This document shows positions 1 to 8,620 of a DNA stretch of 45,312 nucleotides, one piece after another. The translations under genes were made by a program, and so were the position numbers. Source of the stretch: an uncultured Eubacteriales bacterium (GTDB lineage Bacteria > Bacillota > Clostridia > Christensenellales > Aristaeellaceae); contig CACYZW010000008.1 of NCBI GenBank assembly GCA_902778995.1, forward strand, positions 1-45,312, given 5' to 3'. The notes under the pieces were generated by a model. The model had not been told where the DNA came from. It did not search any database and was given only the letters and a program-made list of their open reading frames with translations. Numbering within the stretch: the first letter of the stretch is position 1; every line of letters starts with the position of its first letter.

Positions 1-20
1 GATTCCGTCCCTGGGCACCA
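1..20 (+). tRNA. 3' end of a tRNA cut by the window edge
   Basis: The first 20 bases read as the end of the T loop, a T-stem 3' strand (CCGTC), an acceptor 3' strand (CCTGGGC), a discriminator A and an encoded CCA. The anticodon lies outside the window, so identity cannot be read. It is followed after 3 bases by tRNA-Gly, which fits a tRNA cluster. Confidence 0.7.
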
Positions 21-23
21 TTT

Positions 24-99
24 GCGGTAGTAGCTCAGTTGGTAGAGCGCCACCTTGCCAAGGTGGAGGTCGCGAGTCCGAGTCTCGTCTACCGCTCCA
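24..99 (+). tRNA. tRNA-Gly (GCC)
   Basis: A full cloverleaf can be drawn. The acceptor stem pairs GCGGTAG (24-30) with CTACCGC (89-95), followed by discriminator T and an encoded CCA. The anticodon stem CCACC/GGTGG encloses the loop TTGCCAA, with anticodon GCC at 57-59. The T loop reads GAGTCCGAGTCTC. It is the second of three clustered tRNA genes. Confidence 0.97.
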
Positions 100-134
100 T
101 TTTTACGGCGAACACATTGTGTGCGCCGCAAAGT

Positions 135-209
135 GGTGCCATAGCCAAGTGGTAAGGCAAAGGTCTGCAAAACCTTCATTCCCCGGTCCGAATCCGGGTG
201 GCACCTCCA
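135..209 (+). tRNA. tRNA-Cys (GCA)
   Basis: The acceptor stem pairs GGTGCCA (135-141) with TGGCACC (199-205), followed by T and an encoded CCA. The anticodon loop is CTGCAAA with anticodon GCA at 167-169. The D arm has the short form typical of tRNA-Cys. It is the last gene of the cluster and a terminator hairpin starts 7 bases after it. Confidence 0.97.
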
Positions 210-215
210 CTTTTT

Positions 216-252
216 AAGCATCCTGTTTTCCGGCAGGATGCTTTTATTTTTT
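216..252 (+). terminator. Rho-independent terminator of the tRNA cluster
   Basis: A perfect 10-bp stem, AAGCATCCTG (216-225) with CAGGATGCTT (234-243), encloses an 8-base loop and is followed by a T-rich run to 252. The stop codon of the minus-strand zinc-ribbon gene (244-246) lies inside it, so the hairpin may serve convergent transcripts. Confidence 0.85.
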
Positions 253-465
253 GCGACACTCCGGGCAATACTTCGGCCAGGGCTGAAGCGATGACTCGAA
301 TGTAAAGCTCTTCCTGCATCTTCGGCACTTTCGCATGATCATTTCCACAGGCCGATACTTCGCCCTGCACGCCTGGCAGTAAGTCGGCCAGTATTGTACG
401 TTCTCGGGGAGCGTAATTGACTTCCCGCAGCATTGACACGTTCTTGTTATCATTTCGTTTATCAT
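244..465 (-). CDS. Small tandem zinc-ribbon protein
   Basis: This is a 73-residue protein made of two copies of one zinc-ribbon unit. The cysteine pairs are C10/C13 with C30/C33 and C47/C50 with C67/C70. Each second half has the form W-P-x-Y-C-x2-C-R. The spacing and the ending ..PKYCPECR resemble the zinc-ribbon family often named zf-trcl (probable zinc-binding domain), whose function is not known. The duplicated motif and the length support a real gene. The ribosome site is weak: a GAGAGG lies about 14 bases before the ATG at 465, and an in-frame ATG at 453 is an alternative. It runs convergent to the tRNA cluster and shares its terminator. Metal binding is inferred from the cysteines only. 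Confidence 0.6.
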   Translation of the reverse strand: MINEMITRTCQCCGKSITLPENVQYWPTYCQACRAKYRPVEMIMRKCRRCRKSFTFESSLQPWPKYCPECRKK

Positions 466-580
466 TGCTTCGCTTCTTTCCTCTCGGTCGCTCCGTTACA
501 GCCTGTACATCATGGGAATCTTGGATTATAGACAGCGCATGGTCAAGCCACAGCTCTTTCAGGATTTTTGAAACACACGC

Positions 581-1243
581 TTACAAGGATGGCCTCATGC
601 TGTTGCTGGTGTCGTAGTATTCCGGGAATACCAGGCCGTTGAGAATCCAAACGTCGGAAAGGTCCGGTTTTCCGTCTTCACCCACGCGACACACGAGATA
701 ATCACCATCGCCATGCGGTGCATTGGGCAGATTTGAATGCAGAACATCCCCCCAGGCGGTTTCCACTGTTACGGAAATGTTCAGCGGAACGTACATTGCG
801 TAATAGGCATCCAGCTCCGGCTTTGCGACAATACTGATCCACATATTCTTCCGGGCGAAATCCGCCCCGGAAAGCGCGCTGCCATCCGGTTTTGTATAAG
901 TGGAAATCACCTTGGACAGTTTACTTGCCCACATTTCTCCGTAGTTTCCCTTCAGGATTATGGTGATGCCATCGTCCGTTACGGTATAATCCATCATCTC
1001 CAGTTCGTTGCGAAAAGAGGTTTCCCCGGAAACCATCATGGCCTGCACGGTGTATTCTTTTTTTCCGGTCAAAAACCACGCCGCTTCCCCCTGAGCCAGG
1101 TAATCGTCAAAGGACATGGATACCTGCGCCGGCGAAGCTTTGCTTTCCGAAGCTTCAGCACCGGAAAGCGGAACCATCAGGCCCAATAGAATGAGAATCA
1201 TCCGCAATACCACACGATGTAAAGCCGTTCTCTTTTCAAGCAT
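581..1243 (-). CDS. Small secreted protein of unknown function
   Basis: A 220-residue protein opens with a basic stretch, a hydrophobic core (about residues 10-25, ..MILILLGLMVPLSG..) and a likely signal peptidase site near AEA, so it is probably exported. The mature part is rich in aromatic and acidic residues and I recognise no domain. The start at 1243 is preferred over the in-frame ATG at 1252 because the GGTAGG ribosome site (complement of 1253-1258) is 9 bases from 1243 and abuts 1252. A possible -10 element TATACT lies at the complement of 1271-1276 with no good -35. It lies directly downstream of a decayed reading frame. No function is assigned. Confidence 0.6.
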   Translation of the reverse strand: MLEKRTALHRVVLRMILILLGLMVPLSGAEASESKASPAQVSMSFDDYLAQGEAAWFLTGKKEYTVQAMMVSGETSFRNELEMMDYTVTDDGITIILKGNYGEMWASKLSKVISTYTKPDGSALSGADFARKNMWISIVAKPELDAYYAMYVPLNISVTVETAWGDVLHSNLPNAPHGDGDYLVCRVGEDGKPDLSDVWILNGLVFPEYYDTSNSMRPSL

Positions 1244-1254
1244 AAGCAACATCC

Positions 1255-1960
1255 TACCTTTGCATCTTCCAGTATAGCAGATATGTGTCCCCGCGTCCAG
1301 TACAAAAAGCTGTTTGAAAAGGTGAACACCCTGCCAGTTTGCCCTGTCTGCGCAAGCGGGAGGCTCTCGCGTTCAAACATATCGTTGAACTTGGCGCAAA
1401 GCTCACGCTGTACGCGGTAGCTGAACTCCTCGTGGCTTCCGCAGGTAACAGAGATCGTGACCTTGCCGCCATTCATCGAAACGATTCATTCTGCTTGTTG
1501 GTATAGCCGAACAACAGATATAGGGACTTGACCAGGTATATACCTGTGAACCCGGCGCCCGTATGACAGCATAGCCCAGCGTGCCCCGGGCCAAACCGTT
1601 TGCATTGCAAATGCCATAGTATACCAGTCCAACTGCCTCGGCAGAAAAACCGTAAATATTTTTTTACCTCCCAGCCAGAAGTCCTCCATGTAGCGCTCCC
1701 TCACGCTGTCCTCCGGGATTCCAATATCCGTAGCCTGTGAACCGATGAAGTCCGCGTCGCTTGAATACCTGACGATTTTGCTCTCTTTGTCGACGACCAC
1801 CGTGGTCCGGCCCGGCTCCGTCAGCGAATGGATGATTTCGTCGATCTTCGCCGCTTCGTCCCTTTGCCCCGGTTCAAAGGCGAGGATGTGCGCGCCGTAC
1901 CCTTCGTCAGCCGATCTGCAGCCGACGCCACCCAACTGTGTTGGATATTGATACCCACTC
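1255..1960 (-). pseudogene. Decayed gene, possibly a membrane sensor protein
   Basis: Coding-like sequence is spread over more than one frame. From about 1960 down to 1610 one frame encodes a segment with ..TTVVVDKESKIVRYSS.. and a later ..FWLGGKKIFTVFLPRQ.., which resembles an extracellular sensor (Cache/PAS-like) domain. The same frame reaches a TGA at 1486-1488 and continues open for about 96 further codons (NGGKVTISVTCG..). A neighbouring frame between about 1570 and 1490 encodes a short hydrophobic stretch ending ..LYLLFGYTNKQNESFR. This mix fits a gene broken by at least one frameshift and one stop. The upstream end is lost in the udk promoter region. Family assignment is a guess. Confidence 0.4.
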
Positions 1961-2029
1961 ACCCCATTGTAATCTCTGCGCAAATATGATAAAATAGCCA
2001 TGTCAATTACGAATCTGGAGGGATGGACC

Positions 2030-2647
2030 ATGCTGATTATCGGTATCTGCGGCGCCAGCGGCAGCGGCAAATCCACGCTCGCCAAGGCGCTGGCTTCCCG
2101 CCTGGAAAGGCCCTGCGTCTATATCAAACAGGATTCCTATTATAAAGATCACCCGGACATGACCTATGAGCAGCGCTGCCTGATCAACTACGACGAGCCG
2201 GAAATATTCGAGCATGATGTCCTTCGGGACGACCTGATGAAGCTGCGCAGCGGCGAATCCATCACCGCCAAGGAATACGACTACACCCAGCACCGCCGCT
2301 GCGACCCCGGCATACTGATCGAGCCGGCGGACGTGGTGCTGCTGGAGGGCATCCATGTATTCTATGATCCCCAGGTTCGGGATTTATTGGATTTCAAGAT
2401 ATTCGTACAGGTGGATCCGGACGTGTGCCTGCTGCGGCGCGTCAAGCGCGACATGCGGGACAGAGGCCGCACCATCGAGAGCATATACACCCAATATCTG
2501 GCCACGGTCAAGCCGATGTACGAGAAGCACATCCGCAATTACGTGGAATACGCCGACCTGATCGTCGCCCGGGGTGGCAAGAATGCCCGCATCGTGGACA
2601 TACTGGCCCACTACATCAATTCCGGCATGATCGACCCGAAGACATGA
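2030..2647 (+). CDS. udk: Uridine kinase
   Basis: This 205-residue protein phosphorylates uridine or cytidine with a nucleoside triphosphate in pyrimidine salvage in the cytoplasm. A Walker A motif GASGSGKST lies at residues 8-16, followed by the family's KQDSYYKD segment and ..DVVLLEGIHVFYD.., which is the usual E-G-I/F strand of uridine kinases. The length matches the family. The start at 2030 is chosen because GGAGGG (2017-2022) is a ribosome site 7 bases upstream; an earlier in-frame ATG at 2000 would put this site inside the gene. An AT-rich stretch TATGATAAAAT (1985-1995) may hold its -10 element. It faces recN, in the place where spoIVB and spo0A are found in Bacillus. Confidence 0.93.
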   Translation: MLIIGICGASGSGKSTLAKALASRLERPCVYIKQDSYYKDHPDMTYEQRCLINYDEPEIFEHDVLRDDLMKLRSGESITAKEYDYTQHRRCDPGILIEPADVVLLEGIHVFYDPQVRDLLDFKIFVQVDPDVCLLRRVKRDMRDRGRTIESIYTQYLATVKPMYEKHIRNYVEYADLIVARGGKNARIVDILAHYINSGMIDPKT

Positions 2648-2675
2648 AGCGTACACGGTTTTCCCGGGAAAAGCA

Positions 2676-2715
2676 AGAAAATCCTTCCGATCTTTTTCTA
2701 TTGGAAGGATTTTCT
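2676..2715 (+). terminator. Inverted repeat after udk, likely terminator
   Basis: A perfect 13-bp stem, AGAAAATCCTTCC (2676-2688) with GGAAGGATTTTCT (2703-2715), encloses a 14-base T-rich loop 29 bases after the udk stop. The T-tract after the stem is weak, so termination is inferred from position and stem strength. Confidence 0.55.
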
Positions 2716-2744
2716 GCGTTTGCGGCTTTTGTCAGCGGTCTGTA

Positions 2745-2784
2745 TGAGAAATGAGAATTGACGGTTGTCAATTCTCATTTCTCA
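2745..2784. repeat. Perfect 18-bp inverted repeat over the recN stop
   Basis: Bases 2745-2762 and 2767-2784 are perfect complements with a 4-base GGTT loop. The last codons and the stop of recN lie in the right arm and loop. There is no T-run on either side. It may act as a transcript 3' stabiliser or bidirectional terminator between the convergent udk and recN. Confidence 0.7.
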
Positions 2785-4480
2785 TCAGCGCCCGCTTGCG
2801 CTCCGCAGCTTCCTGCAGCATATGCGCGCCGTGGGACAGGCTGCTTTCGCTGTCCTGTGCACCGCCCACCAGTCGGGAGAGCTCGCGCACGCGTCCCTCC
2901 TCATCCAGCAGGCGCACATGGGTGTCGGTCCGGTTCTCCCCGGCGATCTTTTCCACCAGGAAATGGGCGTCGCCCAGGGCTGCGATCTGGGGCAGGTGGG
3001 TCACGCTGAGCACCTGCCGCGTCCGGGCGATCAGGCACATCTTCTCCCCAACCACCTGAGCCATCCTGCCGGAAACGCCGGTGTCTATCTCGTCGAAAAT
3101 CATGGCGTCCACGCCCTCGGAATCCACCGATATGGCCTTGAGCGCCAACATGACGCGGGAGATCTCGCCGCCGGAGGCAATGCTCGCCAGCGGGCGCAGC
3201 GGTTCGCCGGGATTCGGGGAGATCATGAACTCCACCCCGTCCATGCCGGTGGCCGTGGGCTTCGGCAGTGGCACTACCCGCACTTCAAAGCGCGTCTTGC
3301 CCATGCCGAGATCCTTGAGCTGGTCGCGGATACGCTCCGAAAGCCGCGCGGCGCTGGCACGGCGAATCTCCGTCAGCTCGCCGCAAACCTCCCTAAGGGC
3401 GCTGTCGACCTCTTTATAGCGTTTTTTCAGCGCCGCCGTCGAGGCTTCGCCGCTCTTGATGCCGTTCAGCCTTTCGGCGGCCTGCGCACCGAATTCGATG
3501 ACCGCTTCCACCGTTGCGCCGTACTTGCGCTCCAGCTTCTTGATGGCGTCCAGTCGGGATGCGATCTTATCCAGCAAATCCGGTTCAAAGTCCATCTCGT
3601 CCATCAGGCTCTGCAGCTCATAGCCCACGTCCTGTGCGCCATAGTACAATTCCCGCAGCCGGCCCGCAAGGGCGGCGTAACGCTCGTTCAGAGCGCCGAT
3701 GCGCTCCATGCTGTCGGCGGAGCGCAACAGCGCCTCCTGGGCACTGGGAGATCTGCCGTCGCCCTGGTAGACCAGGGTATAGGCGGCTTCCACGCTCTGG
3801 CGAATCCGCTCCGCGTTTTCAAGCATCGCCAGCTTCTTTTCCAGCTTCTCCTCCTCGCCCGGCTTCAGCTTCGCGGCGCTGATTTCCTGCACCTGGAAGG
3901 ACAGCACGTCCACCAGCCGTTCCCGCTCGGAAACATCGTTCATAAGCCGCTTCAATTCTGAAGCGACCCCGCTGCGCTCGGCATACAGCGCCGCCACCTT
4001 CCCGAGGATCTCGGCATGCGCTTCCCCGCCAAAGGCGTCCAGGAAGTCCAGGTGCCTGGCCGGGTTCATCAGCGCCTGATGCTCGTGCTGGCCGTGAATG
4101 TCCATCAGCGTAGCGGTCAACTGCTTCAATGTGCCGAGGGGAACCACAACATCACACACCCGGCAGATATTCCGCCCGCTGCGACTTAGCTCTCGGCGTA
4201 TGATGATCAGCCCGTCATCGCTGTCGATGTCCAGCTCCCGAAGGGTCTGCTGTGCGCGCAAATTGCCCGAAATATCAAACACCGCCTGCACCATGCCCCG
4301 ATCCGCACCGGTGCGGATCATATCCCGGTCGGCGCGCCCGCCCAGGGCCAGGCTGATGCTGTCCACGACGATGGACTTGCCAGCGCCGGTTTCGCCGGAA
4401 AGTACATTGAATCCCCGCGCAAATTCAATGCGCAGCGATTCAATAAGCGCAATATTCTTAATCGTCAGCTCTACAAGCAT
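2768..4480 (-). CDS. recN: DNA repair protein RecN
   Basis: This 570-residue SMC-like ATPase acts on DNA double-strand breaks in recombination repair. A Walker A motif GETGAGKS lies at residues 29-36, after the typical start LVELTIKNIALIESL. A helical coiled-coil middle follows, and the C-terminal half has the ABC signature and Walker B region (..SGGEISRVMLALK.. and ..MIFDEIDTGVSG..) ending in the ..QVLSVTHLPQIAALGD.. D-loop/switch segment. Length is normal for the family. The start ATG at 4480 is 12 bases after the argR stop, with GGGAG before it. It ends the conserved block that begins with nusB; spoIVB and spo0A do not follow. Confidence 0.96.
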   Translation of the reverse strand: MLVELTIKNIALIESLRIEFARGFNVLSGETGAGKSIVVDSISLALGGRADRDMIRTGADRGMVQAVFDISGNLRAQQTLRELDIDSDDGLIIIRRELSRSGRNICRVCDVVVPLGTLKQLTATLMDIHGQHEHQALMNPARHLDFLDAFGGEAHAEILGKVAALYAERSGVASELKRLMNDVSERERLVDVLSFQVQEISAAKLKPGEEEKLEKKLAMLENAERIRQSVEAAYTLVYQGDGRSPSAQEALLRSADSMERIGALNERYAALAGRLRELYYGAQDVGYELQSLMDEMDFEPDLLDKIASRLDAIKKLERKYGATVEAVIEFGAQAAERLNGIKSGEASTAALKKRYKEVDSALREVCGELTEIRRASAARLSERIRDQLKDLGMGKTRFEVRVVPLPKPTATGMDGVEFMISPNPGEPLRPLASIASGGEISRVMLALKAISVDSEGVDAMIFDEIDTGVSGRMAQVVGEKMCLIARTRQVLSVTHLPQIAALGDAHFLVEKIAGENRTDTHVRLLDEEGRVRELSRLVGGAQDSESSLSHGAHMLQEAAERKRALMRNEN

Positions 4481-4492
4481 GTGCCGCTCCCG

Positions 4493-4945
4493 TCAGACAT
4501 TGAGCATGTTGTTGAATTTCGTCATCAGGGCTTCCGCCGCCTCATTGGAGCGGGTGATGATCAGAAGCGTATTGTCGCCGGCGATGGTGCCCATCACCTC
4601 GCTCCACTTCATGGAGTCGATGGCCTCGCCTGCGGCGTTTGCGCTGGCCGTGATCGTATTGACCACGATCAGGTTGTTAACCGGCTCAATGTTGATGATG
4701 GAATCGGCCAAAATCCGTGCAAAGCGGTCGTTCATGCCCTTTTCGGCGCGCTCCACGGTGGCATACTTGTAGCCCCCGTGTTCGGAAAGTACCTTCAACA
4801 GTCTCAATTCCTTGATATCCCGCGACACCGTGGCTTGCGTCACCTTGACGCCGCGATTCATCAGCTCTTCGGCCAGCTCCTCCTGGGTCTCTATTTCCTT
4901 GCTCTCTATGATCTCCAATATAAGATTATGGCGCGCGCTCTTCAT
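4493..4945 (-). CDS. argR: Arginine repressor ArgR/AhrC
   Basis: This 150-residue transcription regulator binds ARG-box operators and uses arginine as co-repressor of arginine biosynthesis. The winged-helix N-terminus has the recognition helix ..QATVSRDIKEL.. with S41-R42. The C-terminal hexamer and arginine-binding half carries ..GTIAGDNTLLII.. at 119-130, where GTIAGD is a family signature. The start at 4945 is preferred over upstream in-frame codons because GGGAGG (complement of 4956-4961) lies 10 bases before it and the protein then starts as the family does (MKSARHNLILEII). It lies between nadK and recN, the conserved Firmicute order. Confidence 0.95.
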   Translation of the reverse strand: MKSARHNLILEIIESKEIETQEELAEELMNRGVKVTQATVSRDIKELRLLKVLSEHGGYKYATVERAEKGMNDRFARILADSIINIEPVNNLIVVNTITASANAAGEAIDSMKWSEVMGTIAGDNTLLIITRSNEAAEALMTKFNNMLNV

Positions 4946-4997
4946 TCGTGTGAAGCCTCCCAATCGTCGGATTGCGGGGATACCTCTGCTTAACCAA

Positions 4998-5849
4998 TCA
5001 GTGCGTCCACTCGGACAGCTTGTTGCGCAACAATCCGTAGTAATTCTTCTCGTACATGCGTACAAACCGCGCTTGCCGAACGGATCGGCAGATGGTGATT
5101 TCGGGCTTGCTCCGGTCCAGCGCGATCACGCGCCTGCCGTCCAGCACCGCATGGGCCCCGCCGCGATCATCCACCATGCGCACGGTGATGCGCTCGTCTG
5201 CGGACAACACCACCGGCCTTGCGTTCAGCGTATGGGGGCAGATCGGCGTCAGCACAAAGCACTCCAAGCCGGGCAATACCACCGGGCCGCCGGCAGACAG
5301 CGAATAAGCGGTAGACCCTGTCGCGGTCGCGACGATCAATCCATCGCCGGAAATGCAATCAACCAATGCGCCGTTTGCTTCGTATTCGAGTGAAAGAATC
5401 CTTACGGAGGGCGTTGCGCGTGTGATGACGATGTCGTTCAGTGCAAAATATTTGAGGTAGTCCTGCCCCTCGACCATCATCGTCATGCGCGTATCAATGG
5501 CGTAATCTTCACAGAGCAACCTGTCTATGACGTTGTCGTCCAGCTGGTTGATCTCCAGTTCCGTCAGAAAACCCAGCCGCCCCAGATTGACGCCCACGAT
5601 GGGCAGGTCGTTCGGGATCGCGCAATCCAGGCCCGACAGAATTGTGCCGTCGCCTCCGAGTACGAACAGCAACTGGCAGCGGTCGAATTGATCCACCAGG
5701 CAATCGGATATGCCGACATCGGCACTCAATTCGGCGTTCAGGCACACTTCCACGCCCCTTCGCCGAAGCATGCCGATCAGCTTGTCAGCCACGCCAAGCC
5801 CCTGGCGTTTCGATGAATTCCAGTGAATTCCAACGCAGCGGACGGACAC
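4998..5849 (-). CDS. nadK: NAD kinase
   Basis: This 283-residue enzyme phosphorylates NAD to NADP in the cytoplasm. The GGDGT motif lies at about residues 65-69, then NLGRLGFL, and later ..SGDGLIVATATGSTAYSLSAGGP.., the conserved catalytic and nucleotide-binding segment. The start is taken as the GTG at 5849 (VSVRCVGIHWN..), 9 bases after a GGGAG. A TTG at 5855 is too close to that site and a TTG at 5882 would lie before it. It is between tlyA and argR, 45 bases after tlyA, and is likely part of the same transcript. Confidence 0.94.
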   Translation of the reverse strand: MSVRCVGIHWNSSKRQGLGVADKLIGMLRRRGVEVCLNAELSADVGISDCLVDQFDRCQLLFVLGGDGTILSGLDCAIPNDLPIVGVNLGRLGFLTELEINQLDDNVIDRLLCEDYAIDTRMTMMVEGQDYLKYFALNDIVITRATPSVRILSLEYEANGALVDCISGDGLIVATATGSTAYSLSAGGPVVLPGLECFVLTPICPHTLNARPVVLSADERITVRMVDDRGGAHAVLDGRRVIALDRSKPEITICRSVRQARFVRMYEKNYYGLLRNKLSEWTH

Positions 5850-5894
5850 CTTCAACCACTCCCTATTTATACAATATACCAAAGCGCGCCAGAG

Positions 5895-6725
5895 TTACAA
5901 GTCCTCTGAGAATGATTTAAGGAAATTGTCATAAGCGCGGCTAATTGTAACATCTACAGAAATATCGCAAGGTTTTTTAGCCGAATTGTCTGATTGCTTC
6001 AGATATAACAAAAATTCTATGTTACCTTCCGGGCCGCGTATCGGTGAATAATCGAGCCCCGCCACATGCCAGCCGAGAGAAGGTATGAAATCGACGATAT
6101 CCTCCAGCACCTTTTGGTGCACCGTCCTCTCCCGCACGACGCCCTTCTCTCCGACCGCTTCCCTTTCGGCTTCGAACTGGGGCTTAACAAGCGCCACGAA
6201 ACCGGCATTTTTCGCGTCCAATACGTTCAACGCCGCAGGCAGCACTGCCTTCAGCGAAATGAAGGAAACGTCCGTAGCCCCGAAGGCGGGGCGGGGGTCA
6301 AAGGCGTCCGCCTCAAGGAACCGGGCGTTGGTGCGCTCCATGCATACCACCCGCCCGTCGCTGCGCAGCCGGTAATCCAGCAGATTGTAGCCCACGTCCA
6401 CCGCGTAGACCCGTTTCGCGCCGGCGCGAAGCATCACATCGGTAAAGCCGCCCGTGGAAGCGCCCACGTCCAGGCACACGGTTCCGGCAAGGTCGATGTC
6501 AAAGACCTCCAGGGCCTTTTTCAGCTTGTGGGCCCCCCTGCTGACGTAGGCGTTCAGTTCTCCGCGGATACGCAGTACGTCCCCCGGCTTCAAAGGCTCG
6601 CTCGCCCTGAGGATCTTGCGATCCCCCGCCATGACACGGCCCTCCATGATCAGCGCCCGGGCCAGAGCGACGGATTCGATACCCAAGTCGCTGACCAGGG
6701 CTTCGTCCGCCCTGCGCTTCTTCAT
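5895..6725 (-). CDS. tlyA: TlyA family rRNA (cytidine-2'-O)-methyltransferase
   Basis: This 276-residue protein has an N-terminal S4 RNA-binding domain (about 1-60, MKKRRADEALVSDLG..) and an FtsJ-like Rossmann methyltransferase domain. The SAM-binding motif LDVGASTGGF is at 85-94, and a ..DVSFISL.. strand follows. Family members methylate 16S and 23S rRNA at the 2'-O of cytidines. The start at 6725 has GGGGAGG upstream and overlaps the dxs stop by 4 bases (ATGA), so translation is probably coupled. It corresponds to B. subtilis yqxC, which sits at the same place next to dxs. Confidence 0.93.
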   Translation of the reverse strand: MKKRRADEALVSDLGIESVALARALIMEGRVMAGDRKILRASEPLKPGDVLRIRGELNAYVSRGAHKLKKALEVFDIDLAGTVCLDVGASTGGFTDVMLRAGAKRVYAVDVGYNLLDYRLRSDGRVVCMERTNARFLEADAFDPRPAFGATDVSFISLKAVLPAALNVLDAKNAGFVALVKPQFEAEREAVGEKGVVRERTVHQKVLEDIVDFIPSLGWHVAGLDYSPIRGPEGNIEFLLYLKQSDNSAKKPCDISVDVTISRAYDNFLKSFSEDL

Positions 6726-8602
6726 GTTCCGGCCTCCCCGATTTTTGCCAGCCTTTCGCGTATGCGCCGGGCGATGGAATAGGCGTCCAGTCCGCACTCC
6801 AGCGTCTGTTCGGCGACAGAAGCCTGGGCGATGAACCGGTCGGGCACGCCCAGCGTCATGGCGGGCGTGCTTACGCCCATGTCAGAAAGCGCCTCAAGCA
6901 CCCCCTCGCCAAAGCCGCCGGCCAGCACGTTTTCCTCCACGGTGACGACGAGCCTGACGCCAACCGCCTTCCTGCGCAGCATGTCCGCGTCCATCGGCGC
7001 GACAAACCGGGCGTCCACCACGCCTGCGGAAACGCCCTTGCCCATCAGCTCGATGGCGGCCTGCATCGCCAGCGGCACCATGCGGCCCACTGCGAAAATC
7101 ATCACGTCCCTGCCGTCGCTGAGCAGCTCCCATTCCCCTATGGAAACGCGCTGCTGGCTCTGTATGCCCGGGCCCATGTCCTCGCAGCTCTTCGGGTAGC
7201 GTATGGCCATCGGCCCGTCGTAATCCTGGCTGATTTCCACAAGCTTTTTCAGATCCCGCACATCCCTGGGTGCGGCGATCACCATGCCGGGAATGCTGCG
7301 CAGATAGCTGAGATCGAATACGCCCTGGTGGGTCTCCCCATCCTCGCCCACCAGCCCCGCCCGGTCGATTAAAAAGGTGACGGGGAGGGCGTTCCTGCAC
7401 ACGTCCACCATAATCTGATCGTAGGCGCGCTGCAGGAAGGTGGAATAGACGGCCACATAGGGCTTCATACCCTGGCTGGCCATCCCTGCCGCCATGGTGA
7501 CGGCGTGCTCCTCGGCGATGCCCACGTCGAAGCATCGCTCGGGATGGGCCTGCTTGAACACATCCATGCCGGTGCCCATGGGCATGGCCGCCGTGACCGC
7601 GCATATGCGAATGTCATTGTCCGCCATCTCCACAAGCTGCCTGGCCACAATCTTTCCGGAGGTTGTCTCGCCCGCCTGTTTGCGGGAGCCGGATTCCACA
7701 TAGAAGGGCGCCACGCCGTGGAAGGTGACGGGGTGCTCCTCGGCGGGCTCATAGCCCCGCCCCTTTTGCGTGACCACGTGGATCAACTGGGGCTCGTCAT
7801 AGCTGCGGGCGCGCTTGAGCACCCTTATCAGGCTGCGAAGGTCATGCCCGTCCACAGGGCCAATATACTTGAAGCCCAGCGCCGAAAAAAACTTGTCGTC
7901 GACAAATATGGATCGTATGGTATTTCTGAACCTGTAGAGCAGGCGATACAGGGGCGCGCCGACCTTCGGGTGCTTCTCGAGGCGATCCCGAACACCGTGC
8001 TTTACGGCGATATAGCCCTTGCTTTGGCGCAGCCGGGTCAGGTAGCGGCTGAGCGCGCCCACGTTGGGCGCGATGGACATGTCGTTGTCGTTCAGAATCA
8101 CAATCATACGGGTGTTGCTCTGACCCGCGTCGTTCAGCGCCTCATAGCACATGCCGCCGGTCAGCGCGCCGTCGCCCACCACCGTCACGACGTCGTATTC
8201 CCCGCGCATGATGTCCCGCGTTCTTGCCAAACCAAGGGCGGCGGATATGGCCGTGGAAGCATGACCCGCCGTGAAAGCGTCGTATTCGCTCTCCTCCTGT
8301 TGGGGAAAGCCGCTGATGCCGCCCTTCTGCCTGAGGGTATGAAAAGCCTGAAAACGCCCGGTCAACAGCTTGTGGGCATAGGACTGGTGTCCAACGTCCA
8401 GCACCAGCTTGTCCTCAGGCGCGTCGAACACATAGTGTATGGCAACGGTCAACTCCACCACACCCAAATTGGAGGCGAGATGACCGCCATGTTCCGAGAC
8501 CACGTTGATGATCTCGGCTCTCAATTCTTCGCAGAGCTGCTTTAACTGTTTAACGCTCAGTTTTTTCAGATCCGCCGGTTCGTGTATCTGCTCTATAAGC
8601 AT
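6722..8602 (-). CDS. dxs: 1-deoxy-D-xylulose-5-phosphate synthase
   Basis: This 626-residue, thiamine-diphosphate-dependent enzyme joins pyruvate and glyceraldehyde 3-phosphate in the first step of the MEP isoprenoid pathway. The thiamine-diphosphate motif runs from GDG (143-145) to NDN (171-173), with GALTGG between. The C-terminal transketolase half has the family's DRAGLVGEDGETHQG segment. Length is typical. Its neighbour ispA uses the pathway's products. The start at 8602 has CGGAGAA upstream and lies 18 bases after the ispA stop. Confidence 0.97.
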   Translation of the reverse strand: MLIEQIHEPADLKKLSVKQLKQLCEELRAEIINVVSEHGGHLASNLGVVELTVAIHYVFDAPEDKLVLDVGHQSYAHKLLTGRFQAFHTLRQKGGISGFPQQEESEYDAFTAGHASTAISAALGLARTRDIMRGEYDVVTVVGDGALTGGMCYEALNDAGQSNTRMIVILNDNDMSIAPNVGALSRYLTRLRQSKGYIAVKHGVRDRLEKHPKVGAPLYRLLYRFRNTIRSIFVDDKFFSALGFKYIGPVDGHDLRSLIRVLKRARSYDEPQLIHVVTQKGRGYEPAEEHPVTFHGVAPFYVESGSRKQAGETTSGKIVARQLVEMADNDIRICAVTAAMPMGTGMDVFKQAHPERCFDVGIAEEHAVTMAAGMASQGMKPYVAVYSTFLQRAYDQIMVDVCRNALPVTFLIDRAGLVGEDGETHQGVFDLSYLRSIPGMVIAAPRDVRDLKKLVEISQDYDGPMAIRYPKSCEDMGPGIQSQQRVSIGEWELLSDGRDVMIFAVGRMVPLAMQAAIELMGKGVSAGVVDARFVAPMDADMLRRKAVGVRLVVTVEENVLAGGFGEGVLEALSDMGVSTPAMTLGVPDRFIAQASVAEQTLECGLDAYSIARRIRERLAKIGEAGT

Positions 8603-8620
8603 CCGTCGTTCTCCGGTAAA

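Noticed and set aside
573-592. TTTTTGAAACACACGCTTA as a family 2 end
   Set aside because: About 15 of 19 bases match, but no second end is seen, so chance or an old remnant cannot be separated.
1486-1488. TGA as a selenocysteine codon
   Set aside because: No selenocysteine insertion hairpin or selenoprotein motif is visible, and nearby frames suggest decay.
5905-5935. TTTAAGGAAA near the tlyA end as a family 1 end
   Set aside because: Similarity stops after about 10 bases and the stretch is coding.
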